This document shows positions 5,759 through 12,885 of a stretch of 41,907 nt of DNA, one piece after another. The stretch is taken from positions 1-41,907 of IMG/VR virus record IMGVR_UViG_3300008122_000004, one strand, 5' to 3'. The notes under the pieces are model-generated. The model made no database searches. It was not told the DNA's origin and was given only the letters and a program-made list of their open reading frames with translations. The stretch is from a virus. The first letter of the stretch is position 1; each line of letters opens with the position of its first letter. A program made the translations under genes and the position numbers.

Positions 5759-5988
5759 GCCAATTCCCCCATTGGTTTCTGGCTGCGCTGCCACATCAGT
5801 TTCTCGTGGTCGGCTGCGCAATCGTGGTCACAAAACAAGGCGCCTGCATTATCAAGAGGCTCGGTGCAGAAGTGGCACTGGCCTTTAGGCTTGAGCATGC
5901 GGCTACCGATAGATGCGCGGACGTTGTGTATCCGGCGTTCGATGCTGCGTTGAATCTCGCGGTCTGCGATGTCGATGATATCTGCCAT
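5755..5988 (-). CDS. Putative zinc-finger protein, TraR/DksA-like
   Basis: A 77-residue protein. It begins M-A-D-I-I-D-I-A-D-R-E-I-Q-R, the usual start of phage TraR-type proteins, followed by a basic helix and a C-terminal C-H-F-C then F-C-D-H-D-C-A-A-D-H-E cluster. The four Cys could bind one zinc. TraR-like proteins bind the RNA polymerase secondary channel; here the spacing between Cys pairs differs from the classical finger, so that role is uncertain. It is the first gene of the leftward operon reaching ssb. GGAGG lies upstream of ATG 5988. Confidence 0.65.
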   Translation of the reverse strand: MADIIDIADREIQRSIERRIHNVRASIGSRMLKPKGQCHFCTEPLDNAGALFCDHDCAADHEKLMWQRSQKPMGELA

Positions 5989-6053
5989 TGGTTAACTCCT
6001 CCGTGGTTGCCAGTGCATTGTATCAGCATCGGCCGCCTTGGTCTGCGTTGGTA

Positions 6054-6094
6054 TGTCAACAACAGTAATGTCTATCCTATGGCATGTCAACACA
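6054..6094 (-). promoter_or_regulatory. Leftward promoter with two TGTCAACA boxes in tandem
   Basis: Leftward TTGACA (complement of 6085-6090), 17-bp spacer, TACTGT (6067-6062). A second full TGTCAACAAC box lies at 6054-6063, but in the same orientation as the first, unlike the inverted pairs elsewhere. Expected start near 6055. It would drive the operon 5988 to 4482. Confidence 0.65.
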
Positions 6095-6103
6095 TTCAGC
6101 ATT

Positions 6104-6128
6104 AAAAAAGCCCCTTTCTAGGGGCTTT
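6104..6128. terminator. Bidirectional terminator
   Basis: AAAGCCCC (6107-6114) pairs with GGGGCTTT (6121-6128). Leftward it is followed by six U, ending the gene at 6132; on the plus strand it is followed by GTTTT. Confidence 0.85.
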
Positions 6129-6131
6129 GTT

Positions 6132-6527
6132 TTACTCGTACTTCACAGCAAGTCCTCTAGCAAATCTGATGCCGCCAGACTTAAAAAAGCTGCCTTGAGA
6201 TGAGAAGCTGTCTCTAGCAATCCATCCAAGCCCCTCATTATCAAGGATTCTTTGCATTTCTTGCGCTGCCACCAATTTCATATTTGAGTAGTCATGCTCT
6301 GGCATCTCAAACTCTACTGTTTTTGATTTCCTGCTTTTACCGATTACATCAATATTAGAAACTTCTGCGTCACACCTAATGTACGAAAGCCCTGTAATCG
6401 CCATTGAGAAGTCATGAGGACTAATCTCAATAGTTAAAAACTTTGATAAGCTACACTCGTCTCTCACCTCAATTGATATTTTCCCATCACTTCTTCTTCC
6501 AATAGAAACAGATGCTTCAATTTTCAT
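6132..6527 (-). CDS. Conserved phage protein of unknown function
   Basis: A 131-residue protein starting M-K-I-E-A-S-V-S-I-G-R-R-S-D-G-K-I-S-I-E. This opening, the F-S-M-A-I-T-G-L segment and the S-K-T-V-E-F-E-M-P segment are features I associate with a widespread phage hypothetical family. No enzyme motif is visible. ATG 6527 directly follows the leader AACCGGAGG of the paired promoter at 6538, which rules out the longer frame to 6608. It is a monocistronic unit with its own promoter and terminator. Confidence 0.75.
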   Translation of the reverse strand: MKIEASVSIGRRSDGKISIEVRDECSLSKFLTIEISPHDFSMAITGLSYIRCDAEVSNIDVIGKSRKSKTVEFEMPEHDYSNMKLVAAQEMQRILDNEGLGWIARDSFSSQGSFFKSGGIRFARGLAVKYE

Positions 6528-6537
6528 AAAACCTCCG

Positions 6538-6584
6538 GTTGTTGACTTGTTTATATTAACAACCACACATGGCATGTCAACAAC
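6538..6584 (-). promoter_or_regulatory. Leftward promoter with paired GTTGTTGAC boxes
   Basis: GTTGTTGACT (6538-6547) and TGTCAACAAC (6575-6584) are 37 bp apart. Leftward TTGACA from 6575-6580, then AATATA (17-bp spacer) or TAATAT (16-bp spacer). Start is expected at the 6547 box, which leads straight into GGAGG. Confidence 0.75.
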
Positions 6585-6592
6585 ATAGTTAG

Positions 6593-6618
6593 AAAAAAAC
6601 TCCGGCATTACACCGGAG
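6593..6618 (-). terminator. Leftward intrinsic terminator
   Basis: Read leftward: CTCCGG, a seven-base loop, CCGGAG, then seven U. It ends the gene at 6631-6855 just before the next promoter. Confidence 0.85.
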
Positions 6619-6630
6619 CTTTATCGCTGG

Positions 6631-6855
6631 TTACTTGATGGTGTCTACAGTGACACCACCCTCCATCACATAAGCTCGCTGGTACTTGGTGTCGCACTCA
6701 GAAACAGGAAGGCTGGATTGTGACACGATTGCATCCTTGACCTCGTTGCCACCATTGAATGCTCGAACTCGATATCCGTGCTCGATAACTTCGGTGGATA
6801 CCATGTCGCACTGATATGTGTGGGAGATTCCAGCGTCAACGAATTTGATAAGCAT
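6631..6855 (-). CDS. 74-aa hypothetical protein with long leader
   Basis: A small protein (M-L-I-K-F-V-D-A-G-I-S-H-T-Y-Q-C-D-M) with no recognised family; it has two Cys and beta-rich segments. ATG 6855 has AGAGAGG upstream. The longer frame to 7005 begins with TTG inside the promoter and is not credible. The predicted start near 6970 leaves an untranslated leader of about 115 bases containing a CTTCG/CGAAG hairpin, which is unusual here because the other leaders are about 20-30 bases. Confidence 0.65.
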   Translation of the reverse strand: MLIKFVDAGISHTYQCDMVSTEVIEHGYRVRAFNGGNEVKDAIVSQSSLPVSECDTKYQRAYVMEGGVTVDTIK

Positions 6856-6976
6856 ACCAATACCTCTCTGTCTGATTGAATGTCTTTCTGGATCTTCTAG
6901 CTCTCGATTTGCTATCACGGATGCCGTATCGCTTAGACTCTGTGAAACTTCGTCGAAGACTCTAGAAGTGTCACTG

Positions 6977-7005
6977 AGTCTAGCACGAATACTAGCAAAA
7001 GTCAA
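6977..7005 (-). promoter_or_regulatory. Leftward sigma70-like promoter
   Basis: Read leftward: TTGACT (7005-7000), 17-bp spacer TTTGCTAGTATTCGTGC, TAGACT (6982-6977). The box and spacer closely resemble the rightward promoter at 36424-36452, TTTACT with spacer TTTGCTAAGATAGCCTC and TAAACT. Confidence 0.75.
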
Positions 7006-7051
7006 CAGTAAAAAGTCAATAGATTCAACGACTTATGTCAACTTGCAGCAA

Positions 7052-7151
7052 TTGGATGTTAGCCATAAGAGTCACGATTGAAATATATCAATGAAATCAA
7101 CGAATTAAAAGTTGGATATCAAGCGTAAGAAGTTGGATGTTAAGCGTAAGG
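7052..7151. repeat. Iteron-like repeats TTGGATRTYAAGCGTAAG
   Basis: Three related copies: 7052-7070 (diverged in the middle), 7112-7130 and 7133-7151; the last two are 21 bp apart. Between them is an inverted ATTGA/TCAAT pair around AATATA (about 7077-7092), and AAGTCGTTGA is present leftward at 7024-7033. They lie in the divergent region between the leftward gene at 6855 and the lysis operon. The region may be an operator cluster or a replication origin. Confidence 0.7.
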
Positions 7152-7212
7152 ATGGTTAATGCTAGTCGTAATGCGGAATGAACATCGGCGAGCAAAGGCT
7201 GTCTGTTGGTGG

Positions 7213-7218
7213 TAAAAT
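7213..7218 (+). promoter_or_regulatory. Candidate late promoter box TAAAAT
   Basis: TAAAAT 25 bases before the endolysin start, with no recognisable -35 at the right distance. Similar boxes precede other late genes. The repeats at 7052-7151 lie directly upstream and could bind an activator or repressor. Confidence 0.45.
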
Positions 7219-7242
7219 AGACATGCAACAAAGGAGGTAGTT

Positions 7243-7584
7243 ATGTCTGAGACTATGGGCCAGAAGCAGCGACGATTCACACGTATGCTGGCAGACCTTA
7301 TCAACTTTGCCTACGCCAATGGCTACGAGCTCACCGTTGGTGACGCATACCGTGACCCGCGCCTGCATGGAGAGATGGGCGTTAAGCGCGGTTACGGACA
7401 CGCATCAAGTAACCACAAGCAGCGGCTGGCGATGGACTTCAATCTGTTCAAGGATGGCAAGTTCCTGCAGAGCACCGAAGACCACCGACCGCTAGGTGAA
7501 TACTGGGAGAGTATCGGCGGCTCATGGGGCGGCCGCTTCAGTGATGGAAACCACTATTCTATCGAACACAACGGGGTGAAATAA
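7243..7584 (+). CDS. Endolysin, M15 (VanY-like) peptidase
   Basis: A 113-residue protein that cleaves peptidoglycan cross-bridge peptides, releasing progeny. It shows the short M15 phage endolysin pattern: DAYRDPRLH, then S-N-H-K-Q-R-L-A-M-D (zinc ligands H58 and D65), L-G-E-Y-W-E-S-I-G-G-S-W-G-G-R-F, and a final G-N-H-Y (ligand H104). Length is typical. There is no signal peptide, so it needs a holin. GGAGG lies just upstream of ATG 7243. It is the first gene of the rightward lysis cassette. Confidence 0.9.
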   Translation: MSETMGQKQRRFTRMLADLINFAYANGYELTVGDAYRDPRLHGEMGVKRGYGHASSNHKQRLAMDFNLFKDGKFLQSTEDHRPLGEYWESIGGSWGGRFSDGNHYSIEHNGVK

Positions 7585-7730
7585 TGGACTTCAAAAAACT
7601 GCTCAACAAGAAAGTGATCGCCGCCGTCGTAGCTCTGGCAGTCGCAGCCGCAAGCTCATACGGCTACAACGTGTCTCCGGAGTTCCAGCAGGCAGTCAAC
7701 GAAGTGCTAGGTGCGCTGGTGTCGCAATGA
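7584..7730 (+). CDS. 48-aa membrane protein, candidate holin
   Basis: A 48-codon frame whose ATG overlaps the endolysin stop (TAATG). It has a basic N-terminus (F-K-K-L-L-N-K-K), one membrane segment at residues 11-25 (V-I-A-A-V-V-A-L-A-V-A-A-A) and an amphipathic C-terminus. The position between endolysin and spanins and the single-span topology suggest a small holin or antiholin. No family match is claimed. Confidence 0.65.
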   Translation: MDFKKLLNKKVIAAVVALAVAAASSYGYNVSPEFQQAVNEVLGALVSQ

Positions 7731-7933
7731 AGATTGCCATTCAGCTGCTAATCACGCTCGGCATCGAGCTGTGGAAGGCATACAAGGAGGCTAAGCGTCA
7801 GGATGAACTGGATAAGCTGCAAGCCAATCCTGGTCGGTGGATGGCTGGTCATTTCGCTGGCCGGATGCCAGAGCATGCCGGAGATAAAGCCGAGGCAACC
7901 AAGGCCGACGCTGGCCGTGATGGCTCAACCTGA
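7727..7933 (+). CDS. Putative inner-membrane spanin (Rz-like)
   Basis: A 68-residue protein with a short N-terminal hydrophobic stretch (residues 3-16) followed by a charged helix (K-A-Y-K-E-A-K-R-Q-D-E-L-D-K-L). The start overlaps the previous stop as ATGA. Another frame within it encodes a lipoprotein, the arrangement of Rz/Rz1 pairs, which link inner and outer membranes and fuse them during lysis. It is shorter than most i-spanins and the hydrophobic segment is weak, so the assignment leans on position. Confidence 0.55.
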   Translation: MKIAIQLLITLGIELWKAYKEAKRQDELDKLQANPGRWMAGHFAGRMPEHAGDKAEATKADAGRDGST

Positions 7934-8006
7934 TGGCGGAATGTGCCTGAGTCGTGAGGATACCGAGCGACTAGGGCGCTACCTGATGGCGCTTGAAGGC
8001 GATTGA
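7803..8006 (+). CDS. Outer-membrane lipoprotein spanin (Rz1-like)
   Basis: A 67-residue protein with a signal sequence and lipobox L-A-G-C at residues 19-22 (I-L-V-G-G-W-L-V-I-S-L-A-G-C), so the mature form would begin at Cys22. The following segment is Pro-rich (P-E-I-K-P-R-Q-P-R-P), as in Rz1. It starts inside the i-spanin frame (+1 frame) and runs 73 bases past its end. AAGGAGG lies 12 bases upstream of ATG 7803. Confidence 0.8.
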   Translation: MNWISCKPILVGGWLVISLAGCQSMPEIKPRQPRPTLAVMAQPDGGMCLSREDTERLGRYLMALEGD

Positions 8007-8009
8007 CTG

Positions 8010-8042
8010 TAAAATAGCCCTATCACACCGATAGGGCTTTTT
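8010..8042 (+). promoter_or_regulatory. Late box overlapping an intrinsic terminator (portal leader)
   Basis: TAAAAT (8010-8015) is followed at once by GCCCTATC (8017-8024), loop ACACC, GATAGGGC (8030-8037) and TTTTT (8038-8042). The portal ATG is at 8044. The hairpin plus U-run is a complete terminator for transcripts arriving from the lysis genes. A transcript initiating about seven bases past the box (near 8022) would lack most of the left arm and could not form it. The only Shine-Dalgarno-like sequence, AGGG (8033-8036), lies in the right arm. Confidence 0.6.
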
Positions 8043-8043
8043 C

Positions 8044-9357
8044 ATGTTCGATAAACTGCGAAGCCTGTTTCAGCCCGCGATTGTTGCGGCACCTGAGCAG
8101 CAACAAGACATTCGAGAGGATAGCTGGGTAAACTCAGCTTCCGGCATGGGTATCGCTGGCATCGATAAGACCGCCAGCACCACCTACTCATCCATGCCTT
8201 TCCACTTGAGCCAGTCACAGCTTGAGAACATGTTCCAGCGAGACTGGCTATCCCGCAAGATTTGCATGCGACCCGCCGAAGATGCAACCCGCAAGTGGCT
8301 GCGCATTGATGGCGACTCAGACAAAGCCATCCTGAAAGAGATGGAGCGCCTGAAGTTCCGCCAGAAGATCCGAACCGCCATGGCATGGGGAGACCTGTTT
8401 GGCGGCGCTGGCATCGTGCTGATTACGCAAGGAGACGACCCAGAGGAAGAGCTGGTTCCTGAGCGCGTATCCAAGCTGCTTGCGCTTGAGGTGTATGACC
8501 GCTATTGGCTGGCGCCTGTAGTCTACGACACCGACATCTACTCGCCGATGTATATGCAGCCGCTTATCTACCAGACCGCAACAGGGCAGCGATTCCACCG
8601 CTCTCGGGTGCTGAAGTTCATCGGCGCAGAGCTTACTCGTGACCGGATGATCACAAACAACTGGTGGGGAGGGTCTAAGGTCGAGTGCGCATTCCAAGCC
8701 ATCAAGGACTTCCAAGGCACCACCAACGACGTTCGCCACATCATGACCGAGCTTAACATAGGCATATTGAAGGTTGATAAACTTCAAGAGCGAGACGTCA
8801 TGGGCGGCACCGTTCGCGAAAAGATGCAGCGCAGACTTGATGCATTCAACCTGTTCAAAAGCAACTATAGAACGGCCGCAATCGACAAAGAGCGGGAAGA
8901 CTTCCAATTCGTCAACCGCACGGTTACGGGTGTGCCAGAGGTAATGGATCGATTCATGACCTCCGTTGCCGCATCCACCGATATGACTGAGCTTGTCCTG
9001 TTCGGCAAGTCGCCAACTGGCCTGAACGCATCGCAAGAAGAGCAGATGCAGGTGTGGTACGACAAAGTTGATTCACGCAGAGAGGATGAGCTTGCGCCTA
9101 ACATTCAGGTCGTCATGGATGTGATGACGCGTGGCAACTCTCCGGATTGGGAGTTCGAGCAGCTGTGGAAGATGAGCGACACCCAGAAGGCGGACGTCAT
9201 GCAGAAGTCGGCCGCAGCAGTTCAAGCTGTTGTTGATGTCGCAGGACTGACACCTGAAGAGGCCCGCCGCCAGCTGAACACCCTTGAGGCGTGGGATTTG
9301 GAAGAGGATGACGCTCCAGCCCCTGATATTCTTGGCGGTGGCAATGAAACTTACTGA
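8044..9357 (+). CDS. Portal protein (DUF1073 type)
   Basis: A 437-residue protein. The N-terminal D-K-T-A-S-T-T-Y-S-S-M-P then R-D-W-L-S-R-K-I-C-M-R-P-A-E-D-A-T-R-K-W matches the DUF1073 portal family, which forms the dodecameric ring through which DNA enters and leaves the head. The central A-W-G-D-L-F-G-G-A-G-I and C-terminal F-G-K-S-P-T-G-L-N-A-S-Q-E-E are also typical. Some databases label this family 'anti-CBASS Acb1-like'; position before the Mu F-like gene argues for the portal role. The start lies two bases beyond the terminator U-run. Confidence 0.92.
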   Translation: MFDKLRSLFQPAIVAAPEQQQDIREDSWVNSASGMGIAGIDKTASTTYSSMPFHLSQSQLENMFQRDWLSRKICMRPAEDATRKWLRIDGDSDKAILKEMERLKFRQKIRTAMAWGDLFGGAGIVLITQGDDPEEELVPERVSKLLALEVYDRYWLAPVVYDTDIYSPMYMQPLIYQTATGQRFHRSRVLKFIGAELTRDRMITNNWWGGSKVECAFQAIKDFQGTTNDVRHIMTELNIGILKVDKLQERDVMGGTVREKMQRRLDAFNLFKSNYRTAAIDKEREDFQFVNRTVTGVPEVMDRFMTSVAASTDMTELVLFGKSPTGLNASQEEQMQVWYDKVDSRREDELAPNIQVVMDVMTRGNSPDWEFEQLWKMSDTQKADVMQKSAAAVQAVVDVAGLTPEEARRQLNTLEAWDLEEDDAPAPDILGGGNETY

Positions 9358-10255
9358 TTCACTCAAGCCATTCAAGCGCAGTAACTGTCCGGTGCGCATC
9401 CGCATCGGCCACACCTACCCGCGCAGGGTTGAGGCTGGTTATGCTGCCGACCTGCGCAAGATGGTTAAGGCCATCTCTGAAGAGGTTAAGCAAAGCGTCA
9501 TGCCTGCGCTAAAGCAGGAGTTGCAGGCGCGAGACTTTCGCATGGACTCTGCAGATGTCCAGCGAATCCCGTTCATCGATAACCTTGTGCGATATGACGA
9601 GGCTGACGTTGGCCTGATGACTCAGCCAGACCCAGAGCGTCTTGATGGATTGGCTGATGTGCTTGGGCTAATCAGGCGCCTGCTGTCCAGCCTGCTCCCT
9701 GGACAGTCACTTGCAGAGCAGTACGCGGCGGCCACCTACGCATCAAACGAGAAGGACATAGCCAAGGCTGTGACGAGCTCGCTTGGCATTCAGGTTGCTT
9801 TGCCTGGCGGAGATACTAACCTTCTCAACGCATGGGTTGTCGATAACACCAGCATCATCGAAGACCTGCAGGGCACTTACCTTCGCCGCATCCAGCGCAG
9901 CATCAGTGACGGGTTCGTAAAGGGTTTGCGGTACGAGGAGATTGCCAAGCAGATTCAGCAAGACACCGACATCAGCTGGCGCAGAGCAAAGAACATCGCC
10001 CGCGACCAAGTTGGCACGCTGAATGCAATGGTGACGAAGGAGCGCAACTCAGAGCTCGGGGTTGATGAGTTTATCTGGCGAACAATGCGTGACGAGCGAG
10101 TGCGCGGGAACCCTGGGGGTAGATACCCGAACGCACGACCAAGCCACTATGCTCGAGAAGGACAGAGGTACAGCTGGAAGACTGGAGCAAACGGAGAGTT
10201 CCCTGGAACTCCAATCCTGTGCAGGTGTTACGCAGAGTCAGTTATAGAGATATGA
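9344..10255 (+). CDS. Mu F-like minor head protein
   Basis: A 303-residue protein. The C-terminal half carries the phage Mu F-type head morphogenesis pattern: R-A-K-N-I-A-R-D-Q-V-G-T-L-N-A, E-F-I-W-R-T-M-R-D-E-R-V-R, then P-G-T-P-I-L-C-R-C-Y-A. It is expected to sit inside or at the portal vertex and be needed for head assembly or DNA delivery. ATG 9344 overlaps the portal end by 14 bases. A terminator follows directly. Confidence 0.88.
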   Translation: MKLTDSLKPFKRSNCPVRIRIGHTYPRRVEAGYAADLRKMVKAISEEVKQSVMPALKQELQARDFRMDSADVQRIPFIDNLVRYDEADVGLMTQPDPERLDGLADVLGLIRRLLSSLLPGQSLAEQYAAATYASNEKDIAKAVTSSLGIQVALPGGDTNLLNAWVVDNTSIIEDLQGTYLRRIQRSISDGFVKGLRYEEIAKQIQQDTDISWRRAKNIARDQVGTLNAMVTKERNSELGVDEFIWRTMRDERVRGNPGGRYPNARPSHYAREGQRYSWKTGANGEFPGTPILCRCYAESVIEI

Positions 10256-10257
10256 AA

Positions 10258-10284
10258 AAGGCCCCGTGATGGGGCCTTATTTTT
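10258..10284. terminator. Bidirectional terminator
   Basis: AAGGCCCC (10258-10265) pairs with GGGGCCTT (10271-10278), followed by ATTTTT on the plus strand and preceded by an A-run. It is shared by the convergent genes ending at 10255 (+) and 10283 (-). Confidence 0.88.
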
Positions 10285-11146
10285 ATAAAGTTAATGAGCC
10301 AACTCTTTCGCGCTCAGTGCGACTAAGGCAATAACTGGCTAACTCGTAGTGCTGCCCAAGCCTCTTTCCGCAGCCTTCACATATGGAGTTATTATTTGTT
10401 TCACTGTATTCAGGTGATTCACCTAGCTCCGCATTATAGAATTTTCCGCTGTATACGTGCGTTATCTCCACACTAAGAAACAGCCCAATTTCCCTTCCGG
10501 CAGCAACTAGCTCTGCCAACTTAGCCTCGGCATCAGCCTTGGCTGCATCAGCCTCCTCCTGCTTGCGGTCTGCGTAGTCCTTGCGGTTTCGGTAGTCTGC
10601 TGCCAGCTGTTCGATGGATGGCTTTGTCTCAGGCTCAGGAATTGACCGAGTTACTGACTCGCAGAATTTAGGTTCAGATTGCTCTGGCTTGTGCATTCGG
10701 TAGGCTATGATATCTGCGGAACCACCAGAGTTACCCCAGAATGTGGTTGCATATAAATCAGTGTCGCATCTGTCACGTGCTCTGCATTCAGTTTGAAAAT
10801 GGCCATCTCTGTATTTTACATCAATTAATTCCCCAAACTCGACGGGACACTCGCCGCCATTCCACTCAATCCACCCATCAGCATCCGGAGCTGGATGCAG
10901 GTGGAAGTATTCTTCGCGGGATAGGATGGTTTGGTGCCAGTTTTTGAGATAAGAGCAAAGCTCAATTCTGTATCCCATGAACCCACCAGAAGCAGTAAAC
11001 CCATATTTTGATGTGTATTCTGGCTTATTCCTTGAGAATGCAATGGTGCCACTGCATGTTGATACAGAGAACTCCGCGCCATCACGCCACCCGCCATTCT
11101 CTCTGATGATGCGAGCCAGTTCTTTTTTGCTGTTGCTGATTTTCAT
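10283..11146 (-). CDS. Reverse-strand accessory protein inside the head module
   Basis: A 287-residue protein. The middle contains W-I-E-W-N-G-G-E-C-P-V then a D-V-K-Y-R-D-G and D-I-I-A-Y-R-M motif, a module repeated in many enteric-phage early proteins of unknown function. A charged Ala/Glu/Lys helix follows (about 190-225), and the C-terminus has a C-E-G-C-G-K-R motif with another Cys farther on, a possible zinc site. Start at 11146 has AGGAG behind the AACAACAGGAG leader. It is a one-gene unit with its own promoter and shared terminator, inserted antisense between late genes, the pattern of a moron. Confidence 0.7.
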   Translation of the reverse strand: MKISNSKKELARIIRENGGWRDGAEFSVSTCSGTIAFSRNKPEYTSKYGFTASGGFMGYRIELCSYLKNWHQTILSREEYFHLHPAPDADGWIEWNGGECPVEFGELIDVKYRDGHFQTECRARDRCDTDLYATTFWGNSGGSADIIAYRMHKPEQSEPKFCESVTRSIPEPETKPSIEQLAADYRNRKDYADRKQEEADAAKADAEAKLAELVAAGREIGLFLSVEITHVYSGKFYNAELGESPEYSETNNNSICEGCGKRLGQHYELASYCLSRTERERVGSLTL

Positions 11147-11159
11147 ATCGTCATCTCCT

Positions 11160-11206
11160 GTTGTTGACATGGAGATATTAGCGCATCACCAATCAATGTC
11201 AACACA
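11160..11206 (-). promoter_or_regulatory. Leftward promoter with paired GTTGTTGACA boxes
   Basis: GTTGTTGACA (11160-11169) and TGTCAACACA (11197-11206) are 37 bp apart. Leftward TTGACA, 17-bp spacer, AATATC. The start falls at the 11169 box, just before the Shine-Dalgarno of the gene at 11146. Confidence 0.75.
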
Positions 11207-11219
11207 TTAAAAGTATTTT

Positions 11220-11247
11220 TTGCAGCAATTCTTGCAGGTGGTACAAT
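11220..11247 (+). promoter_or_regulatory. Rightward promoter for the capsid genes
   Basis: TTGCAG (11220-11225), 16-bp spacer, TACAAT (11242-11247). This restarts rightward late transcription after the antisense gene. Among the late-type boxes it has the best -35. Confidence 0.6.
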
Positions 11248-11272
11248 GTGACCAATCAACTGAGGAATTGGC

Positions 11273-12385
11273 ATGCGTTTTGATTCTCCCACAGAGTTCA
11301 GCATTACCGAGGATGAGAATGGATATATCGTGGCTCAGGGGGTCATTGCCACCGCTGGCGAGGAGCTTGTTTACAAGGAAGGCAAAGAGGTTGTCGGTGA
11401 GTCCGCACTGTTCGAGAATATGGATTCATGGGTCGGACTGCCTGTCACCCTTCAACACCCAAAGACCGGCCTCCTAAACCCATCTAACACCCAGCGCCAT
11501 CAAGTCGGCAGCGTCACCTCTGTGTGGCGTCAAGACAATCAACTTTGGGCAAAATTCCGCGTCACTGTTAAAGATGCTATAGATGCTGTAAAATCAGGGA
11601 TGCGCGGGCTTTCTGCTGGCTATCGTGTTGCGATTGACGGCATTACCCAAGTTGCTAGATCTAACAACCACCTCGCCATCTGCGACCTCGGGCGCTCGCC
11701 TTCAAGCGGCATTCGTGGTGACGAGCGGCGGGATTCTCATGACATCAACGGAGAAGAACCGATGATCATTAAGTTCCCGAACGGGAAAGAGATCAAGCTG
11801 GACTGCTCGGACGCTGAGGCTCAGCTCCTGCAATATCAGATTGACGCTCTAGCATTGCGAGCTGACGAAGCTGAGGGGGATCTTGAAAAGGTTCTGTCTC
11901 AGGTTGATGAAGATGAAGATATGCCAGCAAGCGAAAAGATGCTTAAGTTGAAGATGATGCTCGATCAAGCCAAGAAAGATGGCGAGGACATCACCAAACT
12001 TCAGGCTCAGTACGACGAGCTGAAAGCGCAGTGTGATGAAGATGCTGACAAGATGGATAGCGCCGACATCGACGCCATCCTGACCGCACACGAAAAGGCG
12101 CAGCGCATCGACAGCTCAATCAAGCTGCGCAAGGATGATGGATCCATCAAGTCCGCTAAGGAGCTGATGACCGAGGCCGTAACCAAGCACGATAAAGACA
12201 TCAAGCTTGATGGCAAGTCTGATGGCTACCTGGAGGCTCGTCTTGATGCTGCAATTGAGCACATCGACGCCAACAACGTCCGCAAGCAGCGACAAGATGG
12301 CAACAGCAAGCCGACCGAGAAGAAGACCGTTCAAGAGCGGGCTGATGAAGCATTCCGCAACAGCTGGAAGAAGGAGACCAAGTAA
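11273..12385 (+). CDS. Prohead protease-scaffold fusion (DUF2213)
   Basis: A 370-residue protein. Residues 1-160 match the DUF2213 layout (A-Q-G-V-I-A-T-A-G-E, V-G-L-P-V-T-L-Q-H-P, G-L-S-A-G-Y-R-V, N-N-H-L-A-I-C-D-L-G-R), a presumed head-maturation protease. Residues 190-280 are highly charged and helical, like an assembly scaffold, and the C-terminus is Lys-rich. It probably drives capsid assembly and is then degraded. GAGGAA lies upstream of ATG 11273. The order before cement and DUF2184 capsid is as expected. Confidence 0.88.
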   Translation: MRFDSPTEFSITEDENGYIVAQGVIATAGEELVYKEGKEVVGESALFENMDSWVGLPVTLQHPKTGLLNPSNTQRHQVGSVTSVWRQDNQLWAKFRVTVKDAIDAVKSGMRGLSAGYRVAIDGITQVARSNNHLAICDLGRSPSSGIRGDERRDSHDINGEEPMIIKFPNGKEIKLDCSDAEAQLLQYQIDALALRADEAEGDLEKVLSQVDEDEDMPASEKMLKLKMMLDQAKKDGEDITKLQAQYDELKAQCDEDADKMDSADIDAILTAHEKAQRIDSSIKLRKDDGSIKSAKELMTEAVTKHDKDIKLDGKSDGYLEARLDAAIEHIDANNVRKQRQDGNSKPTEKKTVQERADEAFRNSWKKETK

Positions 12386-12870
12386 TGCCTCTTAACACTA
12401 CCTACTCAATCAGCGCTGACCAAGCTGTCGCAGGCATGGTTGCCGACTCCCGCGTTGGCTTCAATACCGTAACCCGAACTCCTTCCGTTGCGCTGGCTGC
12501 TGGTTTGCTGGTGACCAAAGACACCGCAGTTGGAAAAGCCAAGCTGCCGGCCGCAGTTACCGACTACATCATCGGCGCCACCCGCTGGACTCCGACCATG
12601 GTGCAGGAAGATGACGGAACCACTGCTTACAAAGCTGGCCGCGCTGCTCCGGTGTTTACCGAAGGCCCAATCTGGCTGAACGCTGCCGAGGCTATCGGTG
12701 AGTTCGATCTGGTTTACGCCACCATCTCCGGTGCTGGCAAAATCGGCTGGGTAAAAAAGACTGCTGGTGCCGATACCACCACCAAGCCGATTGGCCGCGC
12801 AGAGACCGTGACCACCGCATCCGGCCAGCTGGTACTGGTTAACCTGCGCCCCGCATTGCAGAACGCTTAA
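12385..12870 (+). CDS. Capsid cement/decoration protein (DUF2190-like)
   Basis: A 161-residue protein rich in Ala, Gly and Thr with few charges, typical of small beta-barrel decoration proteins that stabilise the expanded head. Landmarks are A-G-L-L-V-T-K-D-T-A-V-G, A-A-P-V-F-T-E-G-P-I-W-L-N and A-E-T-V-T-T-A-S-G-Q-L-V. The ATG overlaps the scaffold stop (TAATG). Assignment rests on position directly before the capsid gene and composition. Confidence 0.75.
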   Translation: MPLNTTYSISADQAVAGMVADSRVGFNTVTRTPSVALAAGLLVTKDTAVGKAKLPAAVTDYIIGATRWTPTMVQEDDGTTAYKAGRAAPVFTEGPIWLNAAEAIGEFDLVYATISGAGKIGWVKKTAGADTTTKPIGRAETVTTASGQLVLVNLRPALQNA

Positions 12871-12885
12871 CAGGAGAAGCAGCAC

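Noticed and set aside
6631-7005. Longer version of the leftward gene starting at 7005
   Set aside because: It would start with TTG inside the promoter -35. The ATG at 6855 has a Shine-Dalgarno.
8317-9036. Leftward 239-codon frame under the portal gene
   Set aside because: It is entirely antisense to the well-supported portal gene, has no start signal or promoter, and is the usual shadow of a GC-biased coding frame.
8044-9357. Anti-CBASS nuclease Acb1
   Set aside because: The DUF1073 family carries that label in some databases, but gene order and the conserved portal motifs indicate a portal.
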